From NCBI GenBank assembly GCA_964462985.1, contig CAYXAA010000001.1, positions 186,001-250,000 on the forward strand: 64,000 nt of DNA. The letters run 5' to 3'. The stretch's first letter is position 1; each line of letters begins with the position of its first letter. The stretch comes from CAYXAA01 sp964462985. Lineage in GTDB: Bacteria > Pseudomonadota > Alphaproteobacteria > Rhizobiales > Stappiaceae. Of the stretch, positions 43,981 through 53,128 are shown piece after piece. A program made the position numbers and the translations under genes. The notes beneath the pieces were generated by a model. It did not search any database, was not told where the DNA came from, and was given only the letters and a program-made list of their open reading frames with translations.

Positions 43981-45327
43981 TCATCTGGTCGCCGCTGGTT
44001 CTGTCGTCGTCCCAGCACCGATCCGGCCGGCGACCACCGGCCGATCCGGCACGTCGCGCGCGGCACCGACCGTATAAGCCGCCTGCAGGGCGGCTCCCGC
44101 CGCGGCCGCTGCGTCTTCACTGGCGGCATGCACGATGGCAAGCGGCGCATCGGTATCGACGGTGTGGCCGACCCCGGCGAGATCGGAGAACCCGACAGCG
44201 GGGTCGATGGTGTCCGTTGTTTTGCGCCGGCCGCCGCCGAGTGCAATTACGGCCAGACCCACCGCCCGGGCGTCAATCGAAGTCACAGTCCCCGGTTCCA
44301 AGGGGTAGACGGCGCGCTCGACCGGGGCCCTCGGCAGATGGAGCTCCGCCTTCTCGACAAAATCCGCCGGCCCGCCAAGTGCCGCTACCATCCGGCCGAA
44401 GATCTCAGCCGCCCGACCGCTGTCGAAGGCGGTGCGGATCCGCTCTGCCCCATCCGTCAGATCGCTGGCAAGTCCGGCGGTCAGCAGCACCTCGGCGCCG
44501 AGCGCGACGGTGACGTCGTGGAGCCGGTTGTCGATCGCCCGACCAGTGAGGAAGTCGACGGCGTTCCGAACCTCGACGGCATTACCGGCGGCGGAAGCCA
44601 AAGGCTCATTCATGTCGGTGAGAAGCGCCGTGGTCCGACAGCCGGCGCCGTTCGCGACCGTCACCAGGCTCTCGGCCAGCGCGCGGGCTTCCTCGAGCCG
44701 GGACATGAAGGCGCCGGTGCCCCACTTCACATCGAGGACAAGCGCGTCCAGCCCCGCCGCGAGCTTCTTCGACAGGATCGAGGCGGTGATGAGGTCAAGA
44801 CTTTCGACCGTTCCCGTCACGTCGCGAATGGCGTAAAAGCGCTTATCAGCCGGCGCCAGATCCGCGGTCTGGCCGATCACGGCGCAGCCCACCTCCGCGA
44901 CCACCTTGCGGAACTGCGCATGGTCTGGCTGAGTGTCGTAGCCGGGGATGCTGTCGAGCTTGTCGAGCGTGCCGCCGGTGTGACCGAGGCCGCGGCCGGA
45001 GATCATCGGCACCACCGCGCCGCAGGCGGCGAGCGCCGGCGCCAGCATCAGCGAAACGTTGTCGCCGATCCCGCCGGTCGAGTGCTTGTCGACCACCGGC
45101 CTGCCGAGACCCGACCAGTCGAGCACCCTGCCGCTGTCGCGCATCGCAAGCGTCAGCGCCACGCGCTCGTCAAGTGTCATGCCGCGGAAGAACACCGCCA
45201 TGGCAAGGGCCGCGACCTGGCCCTCCGTTACCGATCCATCGGAGAGGCCGTTGATGAACACCCGGAGTTCCTCGGCCGAGAGCGTTCCGCCATCCCGCTT
45301 CTTGCGAACCAGTTCCTGGGGTAGCAT
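43981..45327 (-). CDS. deoA: Thymidine phosphorylase
   Basis: Phosphorolyses thymidine and deoxyuridine to the base and deoxyribose 1-phosphate. The 448 residues start at the ATG at 45327, one base after the deoC stop. Motifs: the phosphate-binding VDKHSTGGIGDNVSL, SGRGLGHTGGTLDKL, KKLAAGLDALVLDVKWGTGAFM and the all-alpha/alpha-beta hinge. The tail ends in a short Thr/Pro/Ala-rich segment. It is part of the deoC-deoA-deoB run. Confidence 0.95.
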   Translation of the reverse strand: MLPQELVRKKRDGGTLSAEELRVFINGLSDGSVTEGQVAALAMAVFFRGMTLDERVALTLAMRDSGRVLDWSGLGRPVVDKHSTGGIGDNVSLMLAPALAACGAVVPMISGRGLGHTGGTLDKLDSIPGYDTQPDHAQFRKVVAEVGCAVIGQTADLAPADKRFYAIRDVTGTVESLDLITASILSKKLAAGLDALVLDVKWGTGAFMSRLEEARALAESLVTVANGAGCRTTALLTDMNEPLASAAGNAVEVRNAVDFLTGRAIDNRLHDVTVALGAEVLLTAGLASDLTDGAERIRTAFDSGRAAEIFGRMVAALGGPADFVEKAELHLPRAPVERAVYPLEPGTVTSIDARAVGLAVIALGGGRRKTTDTIDPAVGFSDLAGVGHTVDTDAPLAIVHAASEDAAAAAGAALQAAYTVGAARDVPDRPVVAGRIGAGTTTEPAATR

Positions 45328-45328
45328 A

Positions 45329-46114
45329 TCAGTAGCCCTCGCCACCGGTCTTGCGGTCAGGTGATCCGCCCTCGATGGTGGCAACGAGCGCATCGAGCAA
45401 TCCGCTTGCGCCAAAGCGGAACGTCGCCGCTGACACCCAGTTTGCCCCCATGATCCGGTCGGCCATGTCGAGATAGATCGCCGCTTCCGCCGTAGTCCGG
45501 ATCCCCCCGGCCGGCTTGAAGCCAACGGTCCGCCCGTCCGCCGTCCGATTGGCCTCGATCACGTTCAGCATGATCTCGGCCGCCTCCGGCGTGGCGTTGA
45601 CCTTGACCTTTCCGGTCGAGGTCTTGATGAAGTCGGCGCCGGCATCGATCGCCATCTGCGCGGCGGCGTGAATCAGGAGAGGATCGCCGATCTCACCCGT
45701 CTCCAGGATCACCTTCAGCACCTTGTCGCCGCAGGCTGCCTTGACTTTGCAGATCTGCGTCTCGGCGAAGCCGCGGCGCCCGGCAACGAAGGCGCGATAG
45801 GGCATGACGAGGTCGATCTCGTCCGCGCCATCGATCAGCGCCCGGTCCGTCTCCTTCAACACCTCCAGCGTCTTGTCGCCGCCGTGCGGGAAATTGACGA
45901 CGGTTGCGATCTTGATCCCGGTTCCGGCAAGCAGCGGCCGGGTCGTGGCGACGAAACGTGGCCAGATGCACACTGCCGCCACGCTGCCGTGCAGCGTCAT
46001 GCTACGCCGGCACAGAGCAGCGACGTCCTGGGCGCTGCAATCATCGTTGAGATTGGTGAGATCGATCAATCTGAGTGCCCTGAGGGCGACCTCCCTGAGG
46101 TTTCGCTCAACCAT
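45329..46114 (-). CDS. deoC: Deoxyribose-phosphate aldolase
   Basis: Class I aldolase splitting 2-deoxyribose 5-phosphate into acetaldehyde and glyceraldehyde 3-phosphate. The 261 residues are the longer DeoC type. The Schiff-base lysine is in FIKTSTGKV, with a second conserved Lys in VGFKPAGGIRT and EIDLVMPYRAF upstream. It overlaps the purine nucleoside phosphorylase gene by 8 bp and is followed at once by deoA. Confidence 0.95.
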   Translation of the reverse strand: MVERNLREVALRALRLIDLTNLNDDCSAQDVAALCRRSMTLHGSVAAVCIWPRFVATTRPLLAGTGIKIATVVNFPHGGDKTLEVLKETDRALIDGADEIDLVMPYRAFVAGRRGFAETQICKVKAACGDKVLKVILETGEIGDPLLIHAAAQMAIDAGADFIKTSTGKVKVNATPEAAEIMLNVIEANRTADGRTVGFKPAGGIRTTAEAAIYLDMADRIMGANWVSAATFRFGASGLLDALVATIEGGSPDRKTGGEGY

Positions 46115-46919
46115 CGGCCAACTCCTTCACGACGCCGCGGATCAGCCGGGTCAGGCGATCCACGGCGGTGAGCGCCGTCGCCTTGGTCTCATCGTGCGAC
46201 AATGCCTGGCCGTGCAGTCCGGCACCGAAATTGGTGATCGTCGAAACGGCCACCACCCTGAGACCGACGAAGCGGGCAAGGATCACCTCCGGCACCGTCG
46301 ACATTCCAACCGCATCGGCGCCGAGCATCTTCGCCATGCGGATCTCCGCGGGCGTCTCGAACGAGGGGCCAGAGAACCACATGTAGATGCCCTCGCCGAG
46401 AGCCGTCCCCTGCTCCTCGGCGATCCGCCGGAACAGGGCCCTGAGCTCCGGATCGTAGGCCTGACTCATGTCGAGGAAGCGGCGCTCGTCCTCCTCGCCG
46501 ATCAGCGGATTCAGCCCTGACCAGTTGATGTGATCCGAAATCAGCATCGCCGAGCCGGGCGGCAGATCGTTCCGCAGGGAGCCCGCCGAGTTGGTCAGGA
46601 TCAGAGTGTCGCAGCCGAGCGCCTTCAGCGTCTCGATAGGCGTACGCATCACGTCGGCCCGTCCGCCTTCATAGTAATGCGCCCGGCCCGACAGCACCAC
46701 GACTGGCACGCCCTCAAGATGACCCACAACCAGTTCGCTGCCGTGAGAGGAGACGGAGGTGACCGGAAAGCCCGTCAGGTGGGCGTAGGGAATGCGCACC
46801 GGCTGCTCGACCGCGTCGGCGAGGCGGCCGAGACCGGTGCCGAGCACCAGCCCGACCTTGTAGCTGCCGGCGCGGGCGGCGCGCACGGTCTCGGCGCATT
46901 CGGATCCGTAACCGCTCAT
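46107..46919 (-). CDS. Purine-nucleoside phosphorylase, trimeric type
   Basis: Phosphorolyses inosine, guanosine and their deoxy forms. The 270 residues match the low-molecular-mass trimeric family rather than hexameric DeoD: GLVLGTGLGRLAD, the phosphate-site SGRAHYYEG, FSGPSFETPAEIRM (base-binding Glu) and STITNFGAG (base-binding Asn). The Glu/Asn pair predicts 6-oxopurine preference, which explains the need for the downstream adenosine deaminase. It overlaps cdd by 4 bp and deoC by 8 bp. Confidence 0.94.
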   Translation of the reverse strand: MSGYGSECAETVRAARAGSYKVGLVLGTGLGRLADAVEQPVRIPYAHLTGFPVTSVSSHGSELVVGHLEGVPVVVLSGRAHYYEGGRADVMRTPIETLKALGCDTLILTNSAGSLRNDLPPGSAMLISDHINWSGLNPLIGEEDERRFLDMSQAYDPELRALFRRIAEEQGTALGEGIYMWFSGPSFETPAEIRMAKMLGADAVGMSTVPEVILARFVGLRVVAVSTITNFGAGLHGQALSHDETKATALTAVDRLTRLIRGVVKELADG

Positions 46920-47323
46920 GAGGATGGTGTGCCCTCTTCTTTCAGGACGAAGCCGGCCGGCAGCAACTCGGCCATCGTGAAGGTTCGGCGGAGGCCCGCC
47001 GTGTCACATATGTGGACCACGACCTCGGGCCCCGCAAATTCCGCAAGCCGCTGCCGGCAGCCACCGCAAGGCGTGCACAGAGCGGCGTCGGCCAGCACGA
47101 CAACCTCGACAACCTTGCGGCCGCCGGCGGAAACCATGGCCCCGAGCGCAGTGGTCTCGGCGCACCAGCCTTCGGGGAAGCTGGCGTTCTCGACATTGCA
47201 GCCAACGTGGATCGCGCCATCGTCGGAAAGCACGGCTGCGCCGACGGCAAAGCGCGAGTAAGGCGCGTAGGCGTTGTTTCGGGCGCGGGAAGCCGCCGCA
47301 AACAGCGCATCAAAATCGCTCAT
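46916..47323 (-). CDS. cdd: Cytidine deaminase
   Basis: Small tetrameric zinc deaminase (135 residues) converting cytidine and deoxycytidine to uridine forms. The zinc/catalytic motif is GCNVENASFPEGWCAETTAL (Cys and Glu) with CTPCGGCRQRL for the other two cysteines. It lies 10 bp after the second permease gene and overlaps the phosphorylase gene by 4 bp. It marks the switch from uptake to catabolic genes in the operon. Confidence 0.96.
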   Translation of the reverse strand: MSDFDALFAAASRARNNAYAPYSRFAVGAAVLSDDGAIHVGCNVENASFPEGWCAETTALGAMVSAGGRKVVEVVVLADAALCTPCGGCRQRLAEFAGPEVVVHICDTAGLRRTFTMAELLPAGFVLKEEGTPSS

Positions 47324-47333
47324 GTCTGTGCTC

Positions 47334-48302
47334 TCACATCCTCTCCTTCACGTAGGCCACGCCGCCGGCCTTGGGCGGTATCGCTTTGCCGATGAAGCCA
47401 GCGAGCAGAACCACCGTCAGGATGTAGGGAAGCGCTTGGAACGCCTGGACCGGCACCTGGCCGATCAGCGGCACTTGCTGGCCCTGCAGCCGGATCGAAA
47501 CCGCATCGAGGAAGCCGAACAGCAGGCACGCGCCCATCGCGCCAACCGGCCTCCACTTCGCGAAGATCAGCGCTGCAAGCGCGATGAAACCTTTGCCGGC
47601 GGTCATGTCACGGATGAAGCCGGCCGACTGGGCGATTGACAGGTATGTGCCGCCGATTCCAGTAAGCACGCCACAGCAGATCACCGCTCGATAGCGCAGC
47701 CAGGTCACGGAGATACCAGCAGTATCGACCGCCGCCGGGTTCTCGCCGACGGCCCGCAGCCTCAGGCCGAACCGGGTGCGGTAGAGCGCCCACCAGGTGA
47801 GGGGAACGGCGAGGAAACCGACGTAAACCAGGACGTTGTGGCCGGAGAGCAATTCGGAATAGAGCCCGCCGAGAATCGGCACGTCACGCAGCGTGGCGGC
47901 AAACGGCAGGTCGATCGAGGGGAAACGCGCATCGCCAGAAACTGGCGGCGTGCGGCCCCCTTGCGCAAACCAGGCCTGGCCCAGCAGTGCGGTCAGTCCC
48001 GCCGCCAGGAAATTGATCGCCACGCCGGAGACAATCTGGTTGCCGCGATGGGTGATGGACGCAAAGCCATGGACCAGGGCCAAGAACACCGCGACAGCGA
48101 CACCGGCGGCAAGCCCGAGCCATGCCGAGCCGACAACTGCTGCGACCGCTCCAGCCGCGAAGGCCGCGCCGAGCATCTTGCCTTCGAGCCCGATGTCAAA
48201 CACACCGGAGCGCTCCGAATAGAGCCCTGCGAGACAGGCGAGCAGCAGCGGCGTCGACAGCCGTACGGTGGAATCGAGAATGAGGATCAGGGTATCGAAC
48301 AC
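47334..48302 (-). CDS. Nucleoside ABC transporter permease 2
   Basis: A 322-residue BPD_transp_2-family permease with about nine membrane helices (LACLAGLYSERSGVFDIGLEGKMLGAAFAAGAVAA near the N-terminus and the coupling region FGLRLRAVGENPAAVDTAGI). This is the YufQ/NupQ type that pairs with BMP lipoproteins or receptors. The GTG start has a strong GAGGAGGGG 6-7 nt upstream. It is 13 bp after the first permease gene. Confidence 0.93.
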   Translation of the reverse strand: MFDTLILILDSTVRLSTPLLLACLAGLYSERSGVFDIGLEGKMLGAAFAAGAVAAVVGSAWLGLAAGVAVAVFLALVHGFASITHRGNQIVSGVAINFLAAGLTALLGQAWFAQGGRTPPVSGDARFPSIDLPFAATLRDVPILGGLYSELLSGHNVLVYVGFLAVPLTWWALYRTRFGLRLRAVGENPAAVDTAGISVTWLRYRAVICCGVLTGIGGTYLSIAQSAGFIRDMTAGKGFIALAALIFAKWRPVGAMGACLLFGFLDAVSIRLQGQQVPLIGQVPVQAFQALPYILTVVLLAGFIGKAIPPKAGGVAYVKERM

Positions 48303-48315
48303 GAGGTTCCCCTCC

Positions 48316-49422
48316 TCAGGCCGTCTTCGCCGCTGGCGCCCGCGCCAGCGTCAGGAGCCGCGCGAGTGCCGGCCGGAACATGTGTTCCAGCGCCCCGGCG
48401 AATAGGATCACGAGGCCCTGGATGACGACGATCATGTCCCGGCTGATCGCCGGCTTCTCAAAAGCGAGCTCAGCGCCGCCCTGATAAAGCAGGCCGAAAA
48501 GGATTGCGGCCAGAATGATGCCGACGGGATGGGCCCGGCCCATCAGCGCCACGGCGATTCCCACGAAGCCGTAGCCGGAGACGAACTCGATCAGCAGCCG
48601 GTGCTGCGAGCCCATGATTTCGTTGATGGCCATCAATCCCGCAAGGCCCCCGGAGATCAGCATCGTGATGACGGTGATGCGGACAGGCGAAATTCCGGCA
48701 TAGACGGCGGCGGTCGGATTGGCGCCGAAGGTGCGGATCTCGTAGCCGAGCGTCGTACGCCAGATCAGCAGCCAGACACCGACGCAGGCAAGCAGCGCCA
48801 GCACCAGCGACAGGTTCAGTGGCGCGGTGCCGAAATCAATGAAGGGGAGGATGTCGTTGAGGAGCGGCAACCGTCCGCCCTCCTCGAAGGTCCGGGTCTC
48901 TGGCTGCATCGACCCTGGCTTCGCAAGCACATTGACGAGCAGATAGACCATCAGCGAGGCGGCGATGAAGTTGAACATGATCGTGGTGATGACCACGTGG
49001 CTGCCGCGCTTGGCCTGAAGCCACGCCGGGATAAAGGCCCATGCCGCGCCGAAGACCGCGCCGCCGAGGATAGCGGCGGGCAGGGTCAGCCACCACGGCA
49101 CGAAGCGGTCGAGTGCAAGGCAGGCGAAGGCGACGCCGAGGCCGCCGACATAGGCCTGACCCTCGCCGCCGATGTTGAACAGGCCGGCGTGAAAGGCCAC
49201 GGCTACGGCGAGCCCGGTGAAGATGAAACTGGTGGCATAAAACAGTGTGAAGCCGATGCCTTCGTTCCAGCCGAGCGCACCCCAGATCAGGATCTGAACC
49301 GCCTCCAGCGGATTCTCGCCGATCACCAGCACCACCAGCCCCGAGATCAGGAAGGCAGCGGCAAGATTGAGCGCCGGTACGAGACCGTAGTCGGCCCAGC
49401 GCGGAAGCTGTCCAGGGGTCAT
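48316..49422 (-). CDS. Nucleoside ABC transporter permease 1
   Basis: A 368-residue permease of the same family as its downstream partner (YufP/NupP type). It has FHAGLFNIGGEGQAYVGGLG, the coupling segment LGYEIRTFGANPTAAVYAGI, and about ten helices. The ATG at 49422 overlaps the ATPase stop by 4 bp. The two permeases form the heterodimeric channel. Confidence 0.93.
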   Translation of the reverse strand: MTPGQLPRWADYGLVPALNLAAAFLISGLVVLVIGENPLEAVQILIWGALGWNEGIGFTLFYATSFIFTGLAVAVAFHAGLFNIGGEGQAYVGGLGVAFACLALDRFVPWWLTLPAAILGGAVFGAAWAFIPAWLQAKRGSHVVITTIMFNFIAASLMVYLLVNVLAKPGSMQPETRTFEEGGRLPLLNDILPFIDFGTAPLNLSLVLALLACVGVWLLIWRTTLGYEIRTFGANPTAAVYAGISPVRITVITMLISGGLAGLMAINEIMGSQHRLLIEFVSGYGFVGIAVALMGRAHPVGIILAAILFGLLYQGGAELAFEKPAISRDMIVVIQGLVILFAGALEHMFRPALARLLTLARAPAAKTA

Positions 49423-50984
49423 TCGGCCGCCACCTCGTGCACACCGGCCATCATCAGGCCGAGTTCGTTCTCGTGGGCATCGGAGCTGCGCTCGCCGACG
49501 ATCTGGCCGCCGCACATCACCAGGATGCGGTCAGCGAGACCGCGGATCTCATCAAGCTCGACCGAGACGAGCAGGATGCCCTTGCCAGCATCGCGCAACT
49601 CGATCAAGCGCCTGTGGATGAACTCGATCGCGCCGATATCGACGCCGCGAGTCGGCTGCCCGATCAGGAGCACCGTCGGATCGCGCTCGATCTCGCGGGC
49701 GAGTACCACCTTCTGCTGATTGCCTCCGGAAAAGTTTGCGGTCTTCAGTAGGCAGTTCGCGGGGCGGATGTCGTATTTCTCGATGCCGGCGTTCGCCTCG
49801 TCCCGAATTGCCTTCAAGTCAAGAAAGGCCGCACCGCGGTAGCGGCGATCGCGGTGGTAGCCGAGGATCGCGTTCTCGTACTGTTGAAAACTTGTGACGA
49901 GTCCCATGCGATGGCGGTCCTCCGGCACATGCGCGAGGCCGAAGGCTCGCATCGCTGCCGGATCCGTGCCGGCGCGGGTCGGATCAATCAAGGTGCCGTC
50001 GATCGTAATGGTACCGGCCGTCGCATGACGTATCCCGGCGATGGTCTCCAGGAGCTCCGACTGGCCATTGCCTGAGACGCCGGCAATTCCGACGATCTCG
50101 CCGGCCCGGACCGTGAGCGAGACGTCCCGCACCACCTCGACACCGCGGCTGTCATGCACGGTAAGCCCGTTGACCGCGAGCACGACACGCCCCGGCTTGG
50201 GAGGGGCCTTATCCACCCGCAGCAGCACGCGGCGTCCGACCATCAGCTCGGCCAGTTCCTCCATCGATGTGTCAGCGGTCGGCGTGGTCGCTACCATCTC
50301 GCCGCGGCGCATCACCGACACCATGTCGGTCACTGCCATGATCTCGCGCAGCTTGTGGGTGATGAGCAGTACCGTCTTGCCCTCGCCCTTCAGCACCTTG
50401 AGGATACGGAACAGGTGGTCGGCCTCTGCCGGAGTAAGCACGCCGGTCGGTTCGTCGAGGATCAGGACCTCCGCCCCGCGGTAGAGCGCCTTCAGGATCT
50501 CGACCCGCTGCTGCAGCCCGACGGGCAGGTCGCCGACCACGGCGTCGGGATCGACCTTGAGCTCATAGTCGTTTGCAAGGCGCTTCAACTCCGCCCGCGC
50601 TCTGGCGACGCCGGCGCCCAGCAGGGCACCGCCCTCGGCGCCAAGGATGATGTTCTCCAGCACGGTGAAGTTCTCCACCAGCATGAAGTGCTGGTGCACC
50701 ATGCCGATGCCATGGGCGATTGCGGTCTTGGAGTCCGGGATCACGATCGGCCGGCCGTCGACCAGGATCTCTCCGGCATCGGCGTGGTAGAAGCCGTAAA
50801 GAATCGACATCAGCGTCGACTTGCCGGCGCCGTTCTCGCCGACAATGCCATGGATAGACCCCTTCCGGACCTTGAGGTCGATCGATTTGTTGGCGTGGAC
50901 CGGGCCGAAGCTCTTGTCGATACCCCTCAACTCGATGGCAAGGCCTTCCGGGGCGAGGCGCTCGATGGCGGTCGCGTCAGTCAA
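49419..50984 (-). CDS. Nucleoside ABC transporter ATP-binding protein (dual ABC, TTG start)
   Basis: A 521-residue sugar/nucleoside-type ATPase with two ABC domains. The first has Walker A GENGAGKST, a signature (LPVGLQQR) and Walker B ILDEPT. The second has a degenerate Walker A, AGVSGNGQSEL, signature FSGGNQQKV and LLIGQPTRG in place of the usual D-E. This asymmetric pattern is normal for the RbsA/YufO family. I choose the TTG at 50984, with GGGAGGTG just upstream and an 8-bp overlap with the receptor stop. ATGs at 51011-51014 have no ribosome site. Confidence 0.92.
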   Translation of the reverse strand: MTDATAIERLAPEGLAIELRGIDKSFGPVHANKSIDLKVRKGSIHGIVGENGAGKSTLMSILYGFYHADAGEILVDGRPIVIPDSKTAIAHGIGMVHQHFMLVENFTVLENIILGAEGGALLGAGVARARAELKRLANDYELKVDPDAVVGDLPVGLQQRVEILKALYRGAEVLILDEPTGVLTPAEADHLFRILKVLKGEGKTVLLITHKLREIMAVTDMVSVMRRGEMVATTPTADTSMEELAELMVGRRVLLRVDKAPPKPGRVVLAVNGLTVHDSRGVEVVRDVSLTVRAGEIVGIAGVSGNGQSELLETIAGIRHATAGTITIDGTLIDPTRAGTDPAAMRAFGLAHVPEDRHRMGLVTSFQQYENAILGYHRDRRYRGAAFLDLKAIRDEANAGIEKYDIRPANCLLKTANFSGGNQQKVVLAREIERDPTVLLIGQPTRGVDIGAIEFIHRRLIELRDAGKGILLVSVELDEIRGLADRILVMCGGQIVGERSSDAHENELGLMMAGVHEVAAE

Positions 50985-51990
50985 CGGGACACCTCCCGTC
51001 GACAGCTGCATCATGGACGTTGATCGCGCCCGAGGTGATACCGGCAACCGCCTCGTCCACCGCTGCGCGCATCTGCGGCGTCACGAGCCCGGCGTTGTTG
51101 TCGTCGAGAGCCCAATCCATGCCGCCCTCCTTCAAGCCCAATTCACGCACGCCGGGTGTCCAGCGGCCCGCCCTTGCATCCATGAAGTTCTCGTAGACCG
51201 CCGTATCGACGCGCTTGAGAATCGAGGTCAGCACGTGGCCAGGGTGCAGGCCATTCTGGTTGCTGTCGGTGCCAATGCCGAGCTTGCCGGCGTCTGCCAC
51301 GGCCTGCAGCACGCCGATGCCGGTACCGCCGGCCGCCTGGATGACGACGTCCGCCCCCTGGGCAATCTGGCTGCGGGCAAGTTCGGCGCCGCGGGCCGGA
51401 TCGGTGAAGGCGGCCGGCGTGTCGCCTGCCATGTTGAAGAGAACCTTGACATCCTTAGAGACGCTCGCGGCGCCCTGGCGGTAGCCGCACAGAAATCGAC
51501 GGATGATCGGGATATCCATACCGCCGACGAAACCGATCGTACCGGTCCTCGACGCCATCGCTGCCAGCAGGCCGGCGAGGTAGGCGCCTTCGTGCTCGCG
51601 GAACACCACGGAACGCACGTTGGGCGCTTCGACCACCATGTCGACGATGGCGAACTGCGCCTTCGGAAATTCCTTGGCCGCGGCTGCGACGCTGGAAGCC
51701 TGGTTGAAACCGATGGCCACGATCGGGCCGAAACCGCGGCCGGCGAAGTTCCGGAGTGCTTGAAGACTGTCGGCGTCACGCGCGATTTCGAAATCGCGAT
51801 AGCTCTCTCCGGTCTCGGCCCTGAAACGTTCGGCCCCGCGAAAGGCAGCCTCGTTGAACGAGCCGTCGAACCGGCCGCCAACCGAATAGACCACGGCTGG
51901 TTCCGCTGCGGCGGCACCGGCGACCGCGATGAGCACAGCGGCGGCGAACGCCGCAAGCGCAGAACGGGGCCAAGGGAGCGGTTTTGCCAT
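50977..51990 (-). CDS. BMP-family nucleoside receptor, copy 1
   Basis: A 337-residue periplasmic binding protein of the Bmp/PnrA family (nucleoside receptors). The signal peptide cleaves near AAAAEP. The BMP fold has VVYSVGGRFDGSFNEAAFRGAERF, FAIVDMVVEAPNVRSVVFREHEGAYLAGLLAA, FVGGMDIPIIRRFLCGYRQGA and GTDSNQNGLHPGHVLTSILKRVD. It is clearly paralogous to the copy just upstream. It overlaps the ATPase start by 8 bp. Confidence 0.93.
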   Translation of the reverse strand: MAKPLPWPRSALAAFAAAVLIAVAGAAAAEPAVVYSVGGRFDGSFNEAAFRGAERFRAETGESYRDFEIARDADSLQALRNFAGRGFGPIVAIGFNQASSVAAAAKEFPKAQFAIVDMVVEAPNVRSVVFREHEGAYLAGLLAAMASRTGTIGFVGGMDIPIIRRFLCGYRQGAASVSKDVKVLFNMAGDTPAAFTDPARGAELARSQIAQGADVVIQAAGGTGIGVLQAVADAGKLGIGTDSNQNGLHPGHVLTSILKRVDTAVYENFMDARAGRWTPGVRELGLKEGGMDWALDDNNAGLVTPQMRAAVDEAVAGITSGAINVHDAAVDGRCPVD

Positions 51991-52061
51991 CAGAACACTT
52001 CCGGTCAGCACCGGCACTAACCGGGCCGGCCCTTCAGAGCGCCGGCCCGGTCGCAGTGACC

Positions 52062-53060
52062 TCAGTACGGGCAGGACTGGTCCGCCATGTAGTCATGGAC
52101 CTCGATTTTGCCGGAGATGATGTCGGCCTTGGCCTGATCGACGGCAGCTTTCATCTCGGCGGTGATCAGGCTCTGGTTGTGCTCGTCGAGCGCCCAATCG
52201 ACGCCACCTTCGGCGAGGCCGAGCACCTGGACACCAGAGCTCCACTGGTCATTCTTGGCATCCGAGAAGGCAGTGGCAACGGCGACGTCCACCCGCTTCA
52301 ACATCGATGTCAGGACATGGCCGGGATGCAGCCCGTTCTGGTTGCTGTCGACGCCAATACCAAGCTTGCCCGCATCCGCCGCCGCCTGGAGCACGCCGAG
52401 CCCGGTGCCGCCGGCAGCATGGTAGACGACATCGGCGCCGCGGTCGAACTGCGACTTCGCGAGTTCGCCGCCCTTGACCGGATCGTTCCAGGCGGCGCCG
52501 GTGGTGCCGGTCATATTTTCGAACACTTCCGCCTGGTCGTTGGCGGCGAGCACGCCCTGCTTGTAGCCGCAGGCGAACTTTCGGATCAGCGGAATATCCA
52601 TGCCGCCGACGAAGCCGACCTTGCCGGTCTTCGAAGCCATCGCTGCCAGCAGGCCGACGATGTAGGAGCCCTCGTGCTCCTTGAAGACGATCGAGCGCAC
52701 ATTGGGCAGGTCGACCACCATGTCGACGATGGCGAACTGAAGGTCCGGGAACTCCTCGGCAACCTTCTCGACAGCGCTCGCCTGGGAAAAGCCGATGGCG
52801 ACGATCGGGCTCATACCGCGGCGAGCGAAATTGCGCAGCGCCTGCTCGCGCTGGCTGTCGTTCTGGACCTCGAAGTCGCGGTACTCGATTCCGGTTTCCG
52901 TCTTGAACTGTTCGGCGCCGTTGTAGGCTGCCTCGTTGAACGACTTGTCGAACTTGCCGCCGAGGTCATAGACCACCGCCGGCTGGATCTCGGCGGCGAT
53001 AGCCGCGCCCGCCAGCGCGGTCGCGACCATCGTCGCGCCAAAGAAAGCAACTGTCCTCAC
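52062..53060 (-). CDS. BMP-family nucleoside receptor, copy 2
   Basis: A 332-residue paralog of copy 1, with a signal peptide ending AAIAAE. Shared blocks include FDKSFNEAAYNGAEQFK, EHEGSYIVGLLAAMASKTGKVGFVGGMDIPLIRKFACGYKQG and GVDSNQNGLHPGHVLTSMLKRVD. I use the GTG at 53060 because GGAGG lies 8 nt upstream. The ATG at 53132 would add an unrelated leader and overlap the regulator. Two adjacent receptors for one transporter suggest different ligand ranges. Confidence 0.92.
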   Translation of the reverse strand: MRTVAFFGATMVATALAGAAIAAEIQPAVVYDLGGKFDKSFNEAAYNGAEQFKTETGIEYRDFEVQNDSQREQALRNFARRGMSPIVAIGFSQASAVEKVAEEFPDLQFAIVDMVVDLPNVRSIVFKEHEGSYIVGLLAAMASKTGKVGFVGGMDIPLIRKFACGYKQGVLAANDQAEVFENMTGTTGAAWNDPVKGGELAKSQFDRGADVVYHAAGGTGLGVLQAAADAGKLGIGVDSNQNGLHPGHVLTSMLKRVDVAVATAFSDAKNDQWSSGVQVLGLAEGGVDWALDEHNQSLITAEMKAAVDQAKADIISGKIEVHDYMADQSCPY

Positions 53061-53128
53061 GTTTGTACCTCCACCTCTGTGCTCGCCGGTCGTCCCGGTC
53101 TTGCCTGCCCGATTCCACGACAGTTGCC

